Under the pieces are notes generated by a model. It made no database searches, was not told the DNA's origin, and saw only the letters and a program-made list of their open reading frames with translations. Both the position numbers and the translations under genes were made by a program. This document shows, piece after piece, positions 11,696 through 23,305 of a DNA stretch of 64,000 bases. Each line of letters starts with the position of its first letter. The stretch's first letter is position 1. Origin of the DNA: Voacanga thouarsii (lineage: Eukaryota > Streptophyta > Magnoliopsida > Gentianales > Apocynaceae); the NCBI GenBank assembly GCA_026120185.1, contig JANUWF010001110.1, positions 2,581,001-2,645,000 of the forward strand, given 5' to 3'.

Positions 11696-12483
11696 TGTAA
11701 TACCCCTCCCTGTGTGAATACTAAGTACAAGAATTACTAATGGAGAAGAAGGAGAAGAATATATACGTAATGATAAAAATATAAACATTATATGTTTACA
11801 ATATATAGGAAATATAACTATGGAATATTAGGTGGATTGATAAGGAAATTAGGAGGAAGGAGGTCCACCAAGTGGGGGACTGCTAAAAAGAAAGAGGTAA
11901 GAAATGCTATAAGGATAGCCTATAGTGCTCACGGTGTTAAAAGGAGGTGGCCCACTTCATTTAATAATTTTAACCATGTTTGACCAAGCTTTGAACCCTT
12001 TTGACCATGCTTTGATGCCATTGACTATGCAAGACAAATGGAAGTTCTTGCATTCTCCACTAACATCTCCTACATTCTATTAGTTTCTCTAAGTTTCTAT
12101 GACCTTCTATTAGATTCTAAAGCCTTCTAGAGTTGATGAGTTGCCTTCCATAAGCTTCCAAGATGTTCTAGAGTTGGCAAGTCATGAAAGAACAATTTCT
12201 AAAGTGTTCTAGAGTGGCCAAGTGATGAAGAGAACAATATAAAAGAATAGAAGGGACGAGAATAAAGAAATCGGGAAAAAGAAGAAGGAAGAAACTGGAG
12301 GAAAGAAGAAGTAAAAAGACAAAAGAAGAAAAGAGAAAGAAAAGAGAGGAAAATTAGAGGAAGAAGCAAGAAAAGGAAAGAAAGGAAAAGAAAGAGAAAG
12401 AAAAGAAGAAAAACGGGAGAATGAGAGAGGAAGGAAATTGAGAACAAGGAAGAAGAGAAAGAAAGAAAAGGCAAGGAAGAAAG
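11696..12483 (+). mobile_element. 5' part of a gypsy-type LTR (TGTAAYACC family or relative)
   Basis: Begins TGTAATACCCCTCC, the family start also seen at 5193, immediately after RNase H coding sequence. It contains a TATA-like TATAAAAG near 12238 and then a purine-rich leader-like tract. It is interrupted at 12484 by a copia-2 LTR. The likely continuation is 43782-44545. Its far end and target duplication were not found. Confidence 0.55.
12260..12483 (+). repeat. Strand-biased purine tract (GAA/AAG-rich)
   Basis: Over 200 bases almost entirely A and G on the + strand. The two overlapping - strand open frames across it encode Ser/Phe/Leu strings produced by composition and are not considered genes. 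Confidence 0.85.
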
Positions 12484-12932
12484 TGTTAGAGTTATGCCCT
12501 AGAAACAATCCATTTGCAAAATGTATTTTGCACATTTATCTAGGCACTTTTTATCTTTCAAATTCTTTGTGTATGTGCACAACTAATAGATAAAATGCCT
12601 AGCACAATGTATAATGTTAAGGAAATCATGATAGAGTTCATGATGTGACATTCCTAGTATACTCTGTAATACTTATGCTTAAATTATCCCTAGTCATAGT
12701 ATTAATGAGATTGTACATCATTAATACGCAAATATCAGCATGTGCTATACTTCTTGATCAAGTGATGGTTCTCATATCTGTGAGTATTGTGATACTCAAA
12801 GTTAATACGTGGATGCTTATTACATGAACAACTACATTAGATGATTTAGTTATGAGATATCACATAGATTACTATTTAATGTTAGTGATAAAATCTCATT
12901 TTAGCAAATGTGTAAATATCTTTAGACTTAAG
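12484..12932 (+). mobile_element. Outer copia-2 LTR, segment 1
   Basis: Starts TGTTAGAGTTATGCCCTAGA, preceded by GAAAG. It is a diverged copy of the copia-2 LTR at 12933, 53136 and 59148 (shared GTCCCTAGT-, TGAGTATTGNGATACTCAAAG- and CTTTAGACTTGAGATCTC-like blocks). It is broken at 12932 by a younger solo LTR of the same family and resumes at 14645. Confidence 0.8.
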
Positions 12933-14644
12933 TGTTAGTGTTGTACCCTAGAGGCCATCACTTGTATATTGTATATGACACATTTTATTTTAATAAAAGG
13001 CATTATTTATCTTACAGTTTCTTTTATTTACTTTAAGTAATATAATTGTTCGATAAAGTCCCTAGTACAACACTGTGTTAAGGAAATCATGATATGAGAT
13101 TCCTACTACACTGGATGGTGTTAGTACTTAAATAGTCCCTAGTCATAGTATTAATGATACAGGATATCATTAATGCGTCAAGACTAGCATATGTTAGACT
13201 TCTTGATTTGATCAGGCGGTGGTTCTCATAACCATGAGTATTGAGATACTCAAAGTTAACACATAGATGCTTGTTAATGGAACAAGTTCATTGAATAACC
13301 TAGCTTTGAGATAATCACATGGATAACTATTTAGTGCCAGTGATATAATCTCAATATAGCAAACGTGCAAGTATCTTTAAACTTGAGATCTCCAAGGAAC
13401 TTTGTTTGCTGAGCTTTGTACTTTGATTCCAATCTCCAGAGCTCGATCGGGGGCCATCTATAGGATGGATATTGGGTACATTGTGAGGTAAACGAAAGTA
13501 GTTGAGAGGGTCAATAAAGGATTCACCACTCCTAATAGTAGGGGTGAATATCTCACGGCCACTTGTAGGAATTACTACTCGAGAAGTCCTTGGCCAAGGC
13601 AATTGTGTATTGGAAATAGTTCCAATTTATACATATCTAGAGTAGTGGGTTCCTGGTACAAGTACTATTGTATTCGGGCCAAAATTATTTCTGGAAGGAA
13701 TTGGCACTAATTTCGTACTCCAAACCGAATGAGATATTATATGGTGAAAGGAGTTAATTGTACTAAAGTTTGTTATTGAAGGGTTTATGTCAAGCCACTT
13801 AACTTCCTAGACTCTTGGGTGGTCATGATGTATTGCTAGATACCACTTATGATATGAGAATATGGGTTTATTAATTGATGAATTAATAAACTAATCCTGA
13901 TTAGAATTAATAGGATTAATTCTAATTAATTATGGATTATTAATCTCAAAGACGTTTGGATTAATTCATTTTCGCTACCAATTGATTGGGAAACCTAATA
14001 AGTCACACATAATAGATGCTTATATACTCAAGATGTTATTTGATAACATAGTGGGGTTAATGGAGAGAAAGAGAAGTTGTTGTGGACAAATTATAATTAG
14101 TTATAATTTGTGGTCCAAGTTATAATTGTGAGAACTTGATGTTTCCAATTACAATTAGGGAATTCTAATAGGATTAGAATTCTCAATTTTGGGAGGAAAA
14201 TTTCATGTAATATATAATATATGTAGCATATGAAAAACCCTAGCTGAATAACACACAAAACAACAGCCACGAACATTCTCTCTTCTATCTATCTCTCTCG
14301 ATTTGATCTTGATCAAGGAACCTTAGCCACCATCATTTTCTGCTAGCACAGGAAATTTTGGTGCTTGAGTGTACCCTCTGTGTGGATTACTGTTAGAGAT
14401 AATCACACACTGTGATTATATTGGTTAGACGTTCAACTCACGTGGAGGTTGATCATGAGGATTGCTTGATCGCGTCTCAACTTGAAGAAGAAATTTTTTT
14501 GTTCTTCAGATGATCACCCAAAGGTAAAAGTTGTTACCTTTACTCTCTTTATGTCTTATTTTCTACACATAGATGGGTCCTGGGATGGTATCTTGTTTTA
14601 TTTTTCACTGCGCCGTATACGATACAAGTCTGAGATACCCACCA
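12933..14644 (+). mobile_element. Solo LTR of copia-2 nested in an older copia-2 LTR
   Basis: A 1712-bp unit from TGTTAGTGTTGTACCC to GAGATACCCACCA. It is flanked by TTAAG (12928-12932) and TTGAG (14645-14649), a 5-bp target duplication with one transition. The host LTR reads through the junction once the insert is removed (CTTTAGACTTGAGATCTCTAAG-like). No internal region is present. A small open frame at 14482-14688 lies in the LTR end and has no recognised similarity. Confidence 0.88.
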
Positions 14645-14785
14645 TTGAGATCTCTAAGTTATTTTGTATGCTGAGTGTTGTACTTTAATTCTAATCTTTG
14701 GAGTCTTATCAAGGACTGCCTATAGGATGGATATTTGGTACAACATAAAGTAAACAAAAGTAGTTGAGAGGGTTAACAAAGGATG
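14645..14785 (+). mobile_element. Outer copia-2 LTR, segment 2
   Basis: Continuation of the outer LTR (GAGATCTCTAAG, GGACTGCCTATAGGATGGAT, AGTTGAGAGGGTTAACAAAG), broken at 14785. In other copies the next bases are ATTCACCACTCCTAATAGTA-like, and exactly that phrase resumes at 42591. This shows that the whole 14786-42590 block was inserted here. Confidence 0.85.
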
Positions 14786-15477
14786 TGAAGGTTTAGAAAG
14801 CGAAAAACACAGGGCATGCAGCTGAAGCGAAGATCAAAAAACTGGAAAAACTAAAGAACAGGGGATTTCTAAACAGAGTAGGCGCCGGCGCCGGCTCCGA
14901 CAGTCCTAGTCAGCGCCAGTCGTGCTCTGGTGGGACTACGAGGTTAAAATTTTTTACCTATTTTCCTCGTCCAAAGAGTTGGCTGGACCAAAATGTGCAC
15001 AACCGGGGTAGGTGTGCTGGTGGAAGCCTCTGATGCGATTACTGCAAGCCTCCTACTTCGTCTTTGCATGTAGGTAAACACCCAACTCTCGATCTTCCAG
15101 TATATAGCTTATCTAAATCCATTTGGTGAACAACTACAGACTAAGAAACCTTTTTTTTGGAGAGAGAGAGAGACGTCGGGCTTGTTTTTCATAGAGAAGA
15201 AGCCGTCTCTCAGAGAGAGAGAGTGTGTGTGTGTGTCATTACCACATTTTCTCCAATCCTTTTGTTTAACCTAAATAAAACCCTAAGTTAAACTGGACTG
15301 GGCCATTGGACTCTTAGTTTAAACTTTTGGGCTTAATTAATTATTCTAATTAGAACAAAATAATTGGCCCAACAAATAATTAATTTTCCAACCCAAATAA
15401 ACTAGTCCAATAAATAAGCCTATATTAGTTTAGTCCCAGGTTAATATTTAATTATTTAAAACTGGGCCAAAGCGTTG
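14786..15477 (-). mobile_element. copia-1 LTR fragment, 3' (U5 side) portion
   Basis: On the - strand this is the last 0.69 kb of a copia-1 LTR, ending ...CTTCA at 14786. It matches 34072-34760 and 40711-41420. It stops at 15477 inside the LTR, where a second LTR fragment begins in the opposite orientation. Confidence 0.85.
14944..15069 (-). other. LTR-encoded basic short ORF (41 codons)
   Basis: The ATG at 15069 opens a frame beginning MQRRSRRLAVIASEAST and containing PTLWTRK, ending at TAA 14944-14946. The same frame occurs at the same place in the other copia-1 LTRs (15984, 23536, 33878, 34350, 47049). Function unknown; translation not shown. Confidence 0.4.
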
Positions 15478-15983
15478 AATTTATTTTATTTAAGTAGCCT
15501 ATTTAATTATTGGGCTAGGATAAAATAACGGTTCATGGAGAGAGAGAATTAATTAAATTAGTTTGCTGGTTAATTAATTATTCAGGGCTTTGGTCCAGTT
15601 TGAATAATTAAAGATTAACCTGGGTCTAAACTAATATAGGCTTATTTATTGGACTAGTTTATTTAGGCTTGGAAATTAATTATTTGTTGGGCCAATTATT
15701 TGGTTCAAATTACAATAATTAATTAAGCCTAAAAGGTTAAACTAAGAGTCCAATGGCCCAATCCAGTTTAACCTAAAGTTTTATTTAGGTTAAACAGGAG
15801 GATTGGAACCAACGTGATTGCAGAACACACACTCTTTGAGACGGCTTCTTCTCTGTGAAAGAAAAAGAAGCCAGACGTCTCTCTCTCTCTCTGTAGAAAA
15901 AAGGCTCCTTATTCTGTAGTTGTTCACCAAACAGATTTAGACAGGTCATATACTGGAAGATCGAGAGTTTGGCATTTACCTAC

Positions 15984-16070
15984 ATGCAAAGACGGAGTAG
16001 GAGGCTTGTAGGCATTGTACTAGAAGCTTCCACCAGCACACCAATCTCAATTGCGCACATTTCGGTCTAG
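15984..16070 (+). other. LTR-encoded basic short ORF (28 codons)
   Basis: The ATG at 15984 opens a frame MQRRSRRLVGIVLEASTSTP, ending at TAG 16068-16070. Homologue of the frame at 14944-15069. Confidence 0.4.
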
Positions 16071-16124
16071 CCAACTCTTAGGACGAGGAAAAGAGGTACA
16101 AATTTTTTAACCTTGGAGTCCCGC

Positions 16125-16174
16125 CAGAGCACGACCGGCACTGGCTAGGACTGCCGGAGCCGATGCCGGCTCTG
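16125..16174 (+). other. GC-rich GGCNCCGGC-type motif in LTR
   Basis: A GC-rich island in an AT-rich LTR, bounded by CAGAGC and GCTCTG, with GACCGGCACTGGC and GCCGGAGCCGATGCCGGC inside. It is one of a set of similar islands (14874-14929, 34161-34210, 40800-40830) that also has relatives in unrelated families; see findings. Confidence 0.6.
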
Positions 16175-16264
16175 TTCGGGAATCCCTTGTTCTTTAGTTT
16201 TTCCAGTTTTTTAATCTTTGCTTCCGCTACGTGCCTTGTGTTTTCCACTTTCTAAGCCTTCAAT

Positions 16265-16276
16265 TAGTATCAGAGC
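16265..16276 (+). promoter_or_regulatory. Primer-binding site of copy A
   Basis: TAGTATCAGAGC, two bases after the LTR end. It is one mismatch from TGGTATCAGAGC, the complement of the 3' end of plant initiator tRNA-Met, which primes minus-strand DNA synthesis. Confidence 0.9.
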
Positions 16277-17960
16277 ATGAAGGTTTTGTGAAAATATAGG
16301 GAGCATGCATCTAGATGAATAAAACTGGACACATATGTGTGATTAAAATTGTGATCCTTCGCTGTTTATGGTTTGGATAGATTATCTATTAAACCTCACG
16401 GGTGGAGGTATAGAAGATGTGTAATTTACTGTTTTTCTTAGCAAATCGTGTAAGTCCAATGTTTATGGGTATAGGCGATTATTGGTTATGGTTGATTTCA
16501 TTGTATTTGGTTTGAAATCGGAGAGCCATTAATACTAGAAGTTGAGAAGAAAAATAGGGGAAATTCGCAAAAAAAAAAAAAAAAAAACTACAGGAAGAGG
16601 CGTCTAGATCGGAACCGGCGCCGGCTAGGGTCTGGAACCCGGTCCACGCGCTGGTTGCTCATGGGTCTTGGTTCTGTGCTGTGGGTGTAGTGGACCTCTG
16701 TGCATATGGGTGCTTGATCCAGTGCGGCGGGTGCAGTGGAGCAAGAAATTTTTTTTTTTTTTAAATTTCCTTGTTATTTTTCTTGCAATTTCTTTTGCTT
16801 TTGGGGTCCATACCAGGCGAAGTTAATATTTTTCAATAGTTAATATTCAAGGAATATTTTTGCATGAAAAATATTATTAAGGGATTTTAGGATTAAACAA
16901 GACCATCATTTAATTAATTAATTAATTAATTAATTAATTAATTAATTAATGTGTTTAATTCTATTATCTGGGCACTTAGGTTTAAAAATAGAATAGCATG
17001 AAAACGTCTATTGTTTTCTAGCATGCTATTTATTTTTTGTACCTCTGTGCACGTTTTCTCAAAGACCAAAGTCTTTGGGAATGTTTTTGACAAGGAAAAT
17101 ATTTTTCTACAAATTAAATGGTTATTTTAACTTGAACAAAAATTAATCCTTAGATATTTTCTCAAAGGTTTTAATCCTTAACATAGAAAATATATTGGAT
17201 TTAGATATTTTTGTAAGGTTAAAATAGAAAGCCATTTTGTTTTAATTTTGGCACCAAAAAAAAAAAAATTGTTTTGTCAAATAAACTTGAAACCAAAGTC
17301 TCACGAAAGTTTTAATTGGAAAATTTTTGAAATCATTAAGTTTTTAACTTAAATAAAATTAGTCCATGTAAAAAACTCTCAAAGGATATAAATCTTGACA
17401 TAGAGATTTTTATGGACTTAGACATTTTATTTTTGAGTTAAGGGAAAACTTAATGAAAATTTTCAAAAGGATATTATATAGAAAACCCTTGTTTTAAAAG
17501 ACTAAGTGGGAGAGGGGTTCCAATGGCCCCACAGCTTCCATCCCGATCCTTATTAGAGATCGTGGGTTCCCACACATCCCCCTGGGAGTGAACTCGTATA
17601 AGGTGGTGATACCACAAGGATCTAGATCTAATAGAGGGATGTAATTAATAACCTGGGGCACATACTATGACCGGCCAGCCCCTCGTTGGAGGTCATAGTA
17701 CGAGGTATGCCCATAGGAAATGAGAGGAAACGGCCATCCCCTCAATGGAGTTATCTTCTAGATCATTACCTAGAAGGGAAATTAATTTGTGGTGGTTAAT
17801 ACACTTAGCTTAGTAAAGTGTTAATCTTCCCAAGAAGCTATGTCAGTTTTTCTAAGAGTCAAATTAATTATTATCAGTTTTGATAATAAGGATAAAGTGT
17901 ACATATTTGTTTTGTTTTCAAAAACTGAATCTTTTTCTTTTATTTTTCAATTTTTCAGAA
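16277..17960 (+). other. Long 5' leader of copia-1 copy A
   Basis: A 1.7-kb noncoding leader between primer-binding site and gag, recognisable also in copies B and C. It contains a poly-A run (16569-16587), a GC-rich island at 16611-16635 with ACCGGCGCCGGC, and a TTAA repeat (about 16913-16950). No conserved open frame was seen. Confidence 0.8.
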
Positions 17961-20900
17961 ATGGTGGGAGGTTCTTTTAGTCCATTGGCCGTTATTCTCC
18001 GAGAGAATAAGCTAATAGGACCAAATTATGTGGATTAGAAGAGGAACCTGGACATAATACTCACAACAAAAGAGTATAAGTATGTTGTTTATGAAAGCTG
18101 CCCTGTAATCGGGGAGGGTTCCACCGCCAATGAGCGTGAGGCTGAGAAAGCATGGAAGAAGGCCGACGAAATGGCTTGTTGTTACATGTTAGCCTCTATG
18201 TCTAATGTGCTCCAATCCAAACATGAGCACATGACCACTGCGTATGACATAACCTAACCATTAGCCATGATGTTAGCGGATAAGAGCCGGCCCGCAAGAC
18301 TGGAGGCTCTTCGAACCATCATTAACACTAAGATGGCTGAGAGAGCATCAATCAGAGAGCATATGCTCAAGATAATTGCTGCTTTCGAGGAGGCAGAAAT
18401 CTTAGGGGCTGTCATTGACCCCGAGAGCCAAGTGGACATGGTTCTCGAATCTCTATTGGGTTCGTTTACTCAGTTTAAGTTAAACTATAACATGAACAAG
18501 TTGAACATGGATTTAACTGAGTTGATAAAGGAGCTCCAGATGGCGGAGAAGGTCATGAAGCCACAATCTAAGGCTATGATTGTTAAGGCTTCATTTTCTA
18601 TAACCGGGCCGAAGCCCAGGAAGTTGAAGAAGAAGAAGGGGGATGCAGTGGCCCAGCCCAAGACCCAGCCCAAAGACAAACCCAAGGGCAAGTGTTTCAA
18701 ATGTGGACTGAAGGGACACTGGAAAAAGGAGTGTCCGGATCTTCAAGCCATGAAAAATGTTCTCTATCTAAAGTCTAAATCAATGGTTGGATCAACTTTC
18801 ACTTGGATTGTTGATTCAGGAGCTACTGATTATATCTGTAACTCCTTGCAGGGGTTTAGAAAGATTAGAAGACTCCAAAAGGGCGAACATGGACTACGTG
18901 TGGGAAATGGAGCATAAGTTTGGGCCTTTGCAGTGGGAGAGCTGAATCTTGTTTCTTTATTGTAATAGAATAGTGGTTTTGAAAGTTATTTTATATGTAC
19001 TGGATTTCTACAGAATTTGATTTTGGTTGCAAAACTAATAAATCAAGGATATTCTGTATCTTTCCATTCTGGTATTCCTATCAGTAGAGATGGAGAAATT
19101 TTATGTACTGGGCACATCTATGGGAATATATTTTTCTTAAACACTATTAAAAATCAATTAAATAACACTCAATCTGAACCTTTAACAAGGAAGAGAAATA
19201 CTAATGTCAATAACTCTTATCTTTGGCATCTAAGGTTGGGTCATATCAACTCAACCAGGATTAAGAGGTTGATCCATGATGGGCCCTTAGGCTCATTGAG
19301 ATTGGAAAATTGGCCTTAATGTAAGTCCTGCCTGATGAGAAAGATGACTAAAAGGTCATTTGCCCCTAAGGCATATGGTGCCAATGAGGTATTGAGTTTT
19401 GTCCATACTGATGTGTGTGGTCCCATGTCTACACCAGATAGAGGAGGTTTTGAGTACTACATCACTTTCACGGATGATTGTATAAGGTTTGGTTACGTTT
19501 ACCTGAAGAGGCGTAAGTCTGACTCTTTTAACAAGTTCAAAGAGTTTAAGGCTGAAGTGGAATGTTGGATAGGTAAATTCATCAAGATCTTACGATCGGA
19601 TCGTGGTGGAGAGTGCCTCCTTGGTGAATTTAATGACTATATGGTACATCATGGGATAATATCCCAACTCTTTGCGCCAGGGACACCTCAGTAGAATGGA
19701 GTTGCTGAGAGAAGGAACAGGACTTTGATGGAAATGGTCCAAAGCATGATGTCTCATGCTACTCTTCCAGTGTCTTTTTGGGGATCTGCCTTGAAAACTG
19801 CGGCATACATTCTGAACTTGAAGCCTTCCAAGTCAGTACCTAGGACTCCCTATGAGATGTGGACTTGGCCTAAGTCAAGTCTGAATTATCTCAAGATATG
19901 GGGTTGTCCAACTTATGTGTTGGTCAAGTGAGACAAGTTGGAAATAAGATAAGAATTATGCTATTTTGTTAGTACGCAAAAGGGACAAAGGGTGGTTACT
20001 TTTATCATCCTAAGAAGTAGAAAGTACTTGTTAGTACCAATTCTAGATACTTAGAGGATGATCAGAGTTGCTCTACTAAAAGTTCAACTAGGTTGGAACT
20101 GGAGGAGAAGTTATCTTCGGAAGCAACTTCTTCTGACCCAATTATGGAACAAGAAGAGGCACAGCCTCTAGAGCTTGTACAAATGGAGTCTCGTCGGAGT
20201 GGGAGAGTGTCTAGGGTTCCAGAGAGATGGACTGGAGAAGCTTTTGAGCTAGACTCCGACCATCAGGAACAAGACCCCATTAGATACGAGGAGGCTATTG
20301 CTGATGCCGATGCAAATCGTGGCATGAAACAATGAAAGCCGAGATTGAGTCTATATATCTTAATCAGGTTTGGGATCTTATAGCTTCACCTAAAGAGATA
20401 AAATTTATAGGGTGTAAGTGGGCATACAAGAGAAATAGGGGAGTAAATGGGAAGGTGGAAACCTTCAAAGCTAGCTTGTGGCGAAAAGGTATACTCAGAA
20501 AGAGGGAATCGACTATGAGGAAACCTTTTCCCCAGTAGCCATGCTTAAGTCCATCCGTATCTTCTTTGCCATCGCATGTCATTATGACTACGAGATATGG
20601 AAAATGGATGTCAAGATGGCATTTTTAAATGGCCATCTTAGTGAAGACATCTATGTCCTAACTGGAAGGCATTGTTGCTAAAGGCCAAGAGAATATGGTT
20701 TGCAAGCTTAAGAAGTCCATTTATGGATATAAGTAGGCATCAACGGCATGGAACATTCATTTTGATGAGACTATAAAGTCTTATAGTTTTGTTCAAAACG
20801 AGGATGAACCATACGTGTACAAGAAACTTGAAGGCATTAATGTAATTTTTCTTGTCTTTTATGTGGATGACATTCTACTCATTGGAAATGATGTAGGCTC

Positions 20901-21825
20901 ATCATCAGTTACAAAGGTTTGGCTGTCTAGTCAATTTAGTTTGAAGGACTTAGGAGAAGCCAGCTACATTCTCGGGATTAGACTTCTTATAAATAGGAAG
21001 TAGAGAATGTTGGGGTTATCCAAGTGGCATACATTAACGAGATATTGGCCAGGTGTAGCATGGACTCATGTAAGGGAGCTCTAATTCCTTACAGACATGG
21101 GTTGTCATTTTCTTTAAGTAATTGTCCCAAGTCTCAGGAAGAAAAGGACAGAATGAGTAGGATTCCTTATGCTTCGGCTATGGGAAGTCTCATGTATGCC
21201 ATGCTGTGTACTAGGCTAGATATCTACTCTGCCGTAGGCTTGGTTAGCAAATATCAGTCAAACTCTGGAGAGGTTCATTGGCAAGTTGTAAACAATATTC
21301 TCAAGTACCTCATGGGAATGAGAGATTATATGCTGGTTTACAAGGCTGAAGACTTAGTTCCTACAGGATACACAAACTCAGACTTCCAGGCGGATAAGGA
21401 TGAGAGAAAATCCACTAGTGAATATATCTTCACCTTATTTGGAGGAGCATCAAGTAATCTTGCATTGCTTACTCAACCATGGAAGCTGAGTATGTGGTAG
21501 CTTCGGAGGCATCTAAGGAAGCAGTCTGGCTCCGGAAGTTCCTTTCAAAACTTGGAGTCATGCCACACATGGACAGGCCAATTGTCATGTATTGCGACAA
21601 CACTGGAGAAGTATCACAATCAAAAGAACCCAGGAACTACAAGAAGGGGAAGCATATCGAGAGGAAGTACCACCTGATCCGGGATTTTATCCAGAGACAG
21701 GAAGTATGGTGGAACAAATTGCCTCCGAGAACAATTTGGCTGATCCATTCACCAAGCCTTTGGTTGAGAGAGTCTTCAAGAGACACTTAGATGCCATAGG
21801 GGTGGGCACCTACGGACTTACCTAG
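17961..21825 (+). pseudogene. Ty1/copia gag-pol, copy A, disabled
   Basis: One degraded polyprotein reading. ATG 17961 starts MVGGSFSPLAV, then the gag (UBN2-like) region. The zinc knuckle CFKCGLKGHWKKEC is at 18693-18734 and the protease motif DSGAT at 18813. The GAG-pre-integrase region YLWHLRLGHIN lies near 19220. The integrase shows HTDVCGP, RSDRGGE and [10 protein letters not shown]. The reverse transcriptase shows [15 protein letters not shown] and YVDD (20860-20871). RNase H ends with DPFTKPL near 21745-21765 and the stop after GTYGLT at 21825. Stops interrupt gag (TAG 18036-18038; another after AYDIT) and pol (after GNGA, ENWP, GTPQ, VLVK). There is a frameshift near 20319 and others in RT. 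Several stops fit C-to-T or G-to-A change. It cannot make a full polyprotein. Confidence 0.92.
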
Positions 21826-21836
21826 TCTTAGAGTGC

Positions 21837-21847
21837 AAGTAGGAGAT
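21837..21847 (+). promoter_or_regulatory. Polypurine tract of copy A
   Basis: The AAGTAGGAGA tract immediately upstream of the 3' LTR start TGTTGGG. It corresponds to the plus-strand primer AAGTGGGAGA in the better-preserved copy C. Confidence 0.75.
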
Positions 21848-23174
21848 TGTTGGGAAATATGCCCTCTTAGACTAGGTTTCTGATATAAATATTGAATGTT
21901 TTAATAAAAGAATTTATTTTCAAAAATCGTTTGTGAATTTACAATTTTATTTGTGCATAATCACATTTGGAAAAGACCCATTGTGTTTAAATAAGTGGTC
22001 CATGTGAATAGAGATTTTTCACAGTAAGGTATGGATCACAGATTACTTAACACATAAACATTCATTCTTAATCGATTGATAAGAATGAGAATCTCATCAT
22101 ATCTAGGTTATTATGTTATGAATTCAAAATGGGGAATGACTTACCTTTAGCCAGTAAGTAGTCCACTCACTTCATGAAATAAGTGTATTTCAAATACGTA
22201 AAATAAGACCTGTAGTAGTGGTTTCTAAAAGTACTATATGGTAGAAACCTAGACTACTACCGCTACAGCGTGAACTAGTACTTTACGACTTGAGTATGAG
22301 TTGGTGGTCTGACAAAGCTGAAAGTATATACTTTGATATGCTATAGTTGAGGTTCTATAGTAGGGCTAATATACTTGCATGTTGGGTATGTGTGTCTAGT
22401 TAGTTAAAACAGACTTGTATAAGATAATTTCTATACTATATCGCCCATTGTGGTTGTCTGAATGATCTAAATATCTAGGGCCCTGGGAAACATGACTTGA
22501 ATGTTTGCTTTAGGGTAGCTCCCTTGGAAAGTGAAAATAATCTAGGAAGTTGTGGATTATTGGACTAGAGGCTTAAGAATGGTAGGTTTTATTTAGAGAG
22601 GTATTAGTACACTTCTTCCTCTCTAAATGTACGGCGATGTATAGAGGGATATTTTAGTCATTATACTTGTAGGTCAGAGACTTTGCTAACGCAGCATTGT
22701 CTTTGGGGTCAATATTTCCTGATGATGGTATTAGAAAATATTTAAAATGTAAAATACAGCTACTTATATGGCAATGGTATTTTGGTCATTTTAGAAGCCA
22801 AGGCGGTGTGTCTTTTGGTCCCCAGTACAAACCGTGACTCCTAATTAAATACGGGCTAAGGAATTGATCTTAAATTAAATAGAATTTATTTTATTTAAGT
22901 AGCCTATTTAATTGTTGGGCTAGAATAAAATAAAGGTCCATGGAAAGAGAGAATTAATTAAATTAGTTTGGTAGTTAATTAATTATTCAGGGCTTTGGCC
23001 TAGTTTGAATAATTAAAGATTAACCTATGACTAAACTAATATAGGCTTATTTATTGGACTAGTTTATTTGGATTGGGAAATTAATTATTTGTTGGGCCAA
23101 TTATTTGGTTTTAATTAGAATAATTAATTAAGCTCAAAAGGTTAAACTAAGAGTCCAATGGCTTAGTCCAGTCC
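21848..23174 (+). mobile_element. 3' LTR of copia-1 copy A, 3' end missing
   Basis: Begins TGTTGGGAAATATGCCCTCT directly after the polypurine tract and is collinear (inverted) with 40711-42590 and 34072-35897. It breaks off near 23174 within the TAATTAATTAAGC-rich part, before the region that carries the short basic ORF and the LTR end. Confidence 0.88.
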
Positions 23175-23233
23175 AATTAAGTCAATTATTTGGTTTTAAT
23201 TAGAATAATTAATTAAGCTCAAAAGCTCAAAAG
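23175..23233 (+). repeat. Duplicated LTR scrap at breakpoint
   Basis: Repeats the LTR phrase CAATTATTTGGTTTTAATTA, also at about 23098-23120, and then AAGCTCAAAAGCTCAAAAG. It marks the junction between copy A and copy D. Confidence 0.7.
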
Positions 23234-23305
23234 CTCTCATCCTTATCCGCCTGGAAGTCTGAGTTTGTGTATCCTGTAGGAACCAAGTCATCAGCCCTGT
23301 AAACC
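23234..23305 (-). pseudogene. RNase H fragment of copia-1 copy D, left of nested copy C
   Basis: On the - strand this encodes the end of the same RNase H stretch seen in copy A at 21336-21410 (GYTNSDFQADKDE). It stops at AAACC (23301-23305), and copy D resumes at AAACC (30742-30746) with the adjoining KYLKG..DYML region. Copy C is therefore inserted between the two halves. Confidence 0.8.

Larger units (their letters stand above)
14786..16262. repeat. Imperfect palindrome of two copia-1 LTR ends
   Basis: The left arm 14786-15477 and the right arm about 15588-16262 are diverged reverse complements of each other, both being the 3' part of a copia-1 LTR. A roughly 110-bp spacer (15478-15587) separates them. 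A transcript crossing it could fold into a long hairpin. Confidence 0.85.
15478..16262 (+). mobile_element. Truncated 5' LTR of copia-1 copy A
   Basis: The 3' part of a copia-1 LTR, matching 22880-23165 at its start and ending CTAAGCCTTCA at 16262, directly before the primer-binding site. The U3 side is missing, replaced by the opposing LTR arm at 14786-15477. Confidence 0.88.

Noticed and set aside
12199..12535. Two overlapping Ser/Phe/Leu-rich open frames on the - strand
   Set aside because: Produced by the purine tract; no domain and no conservation.
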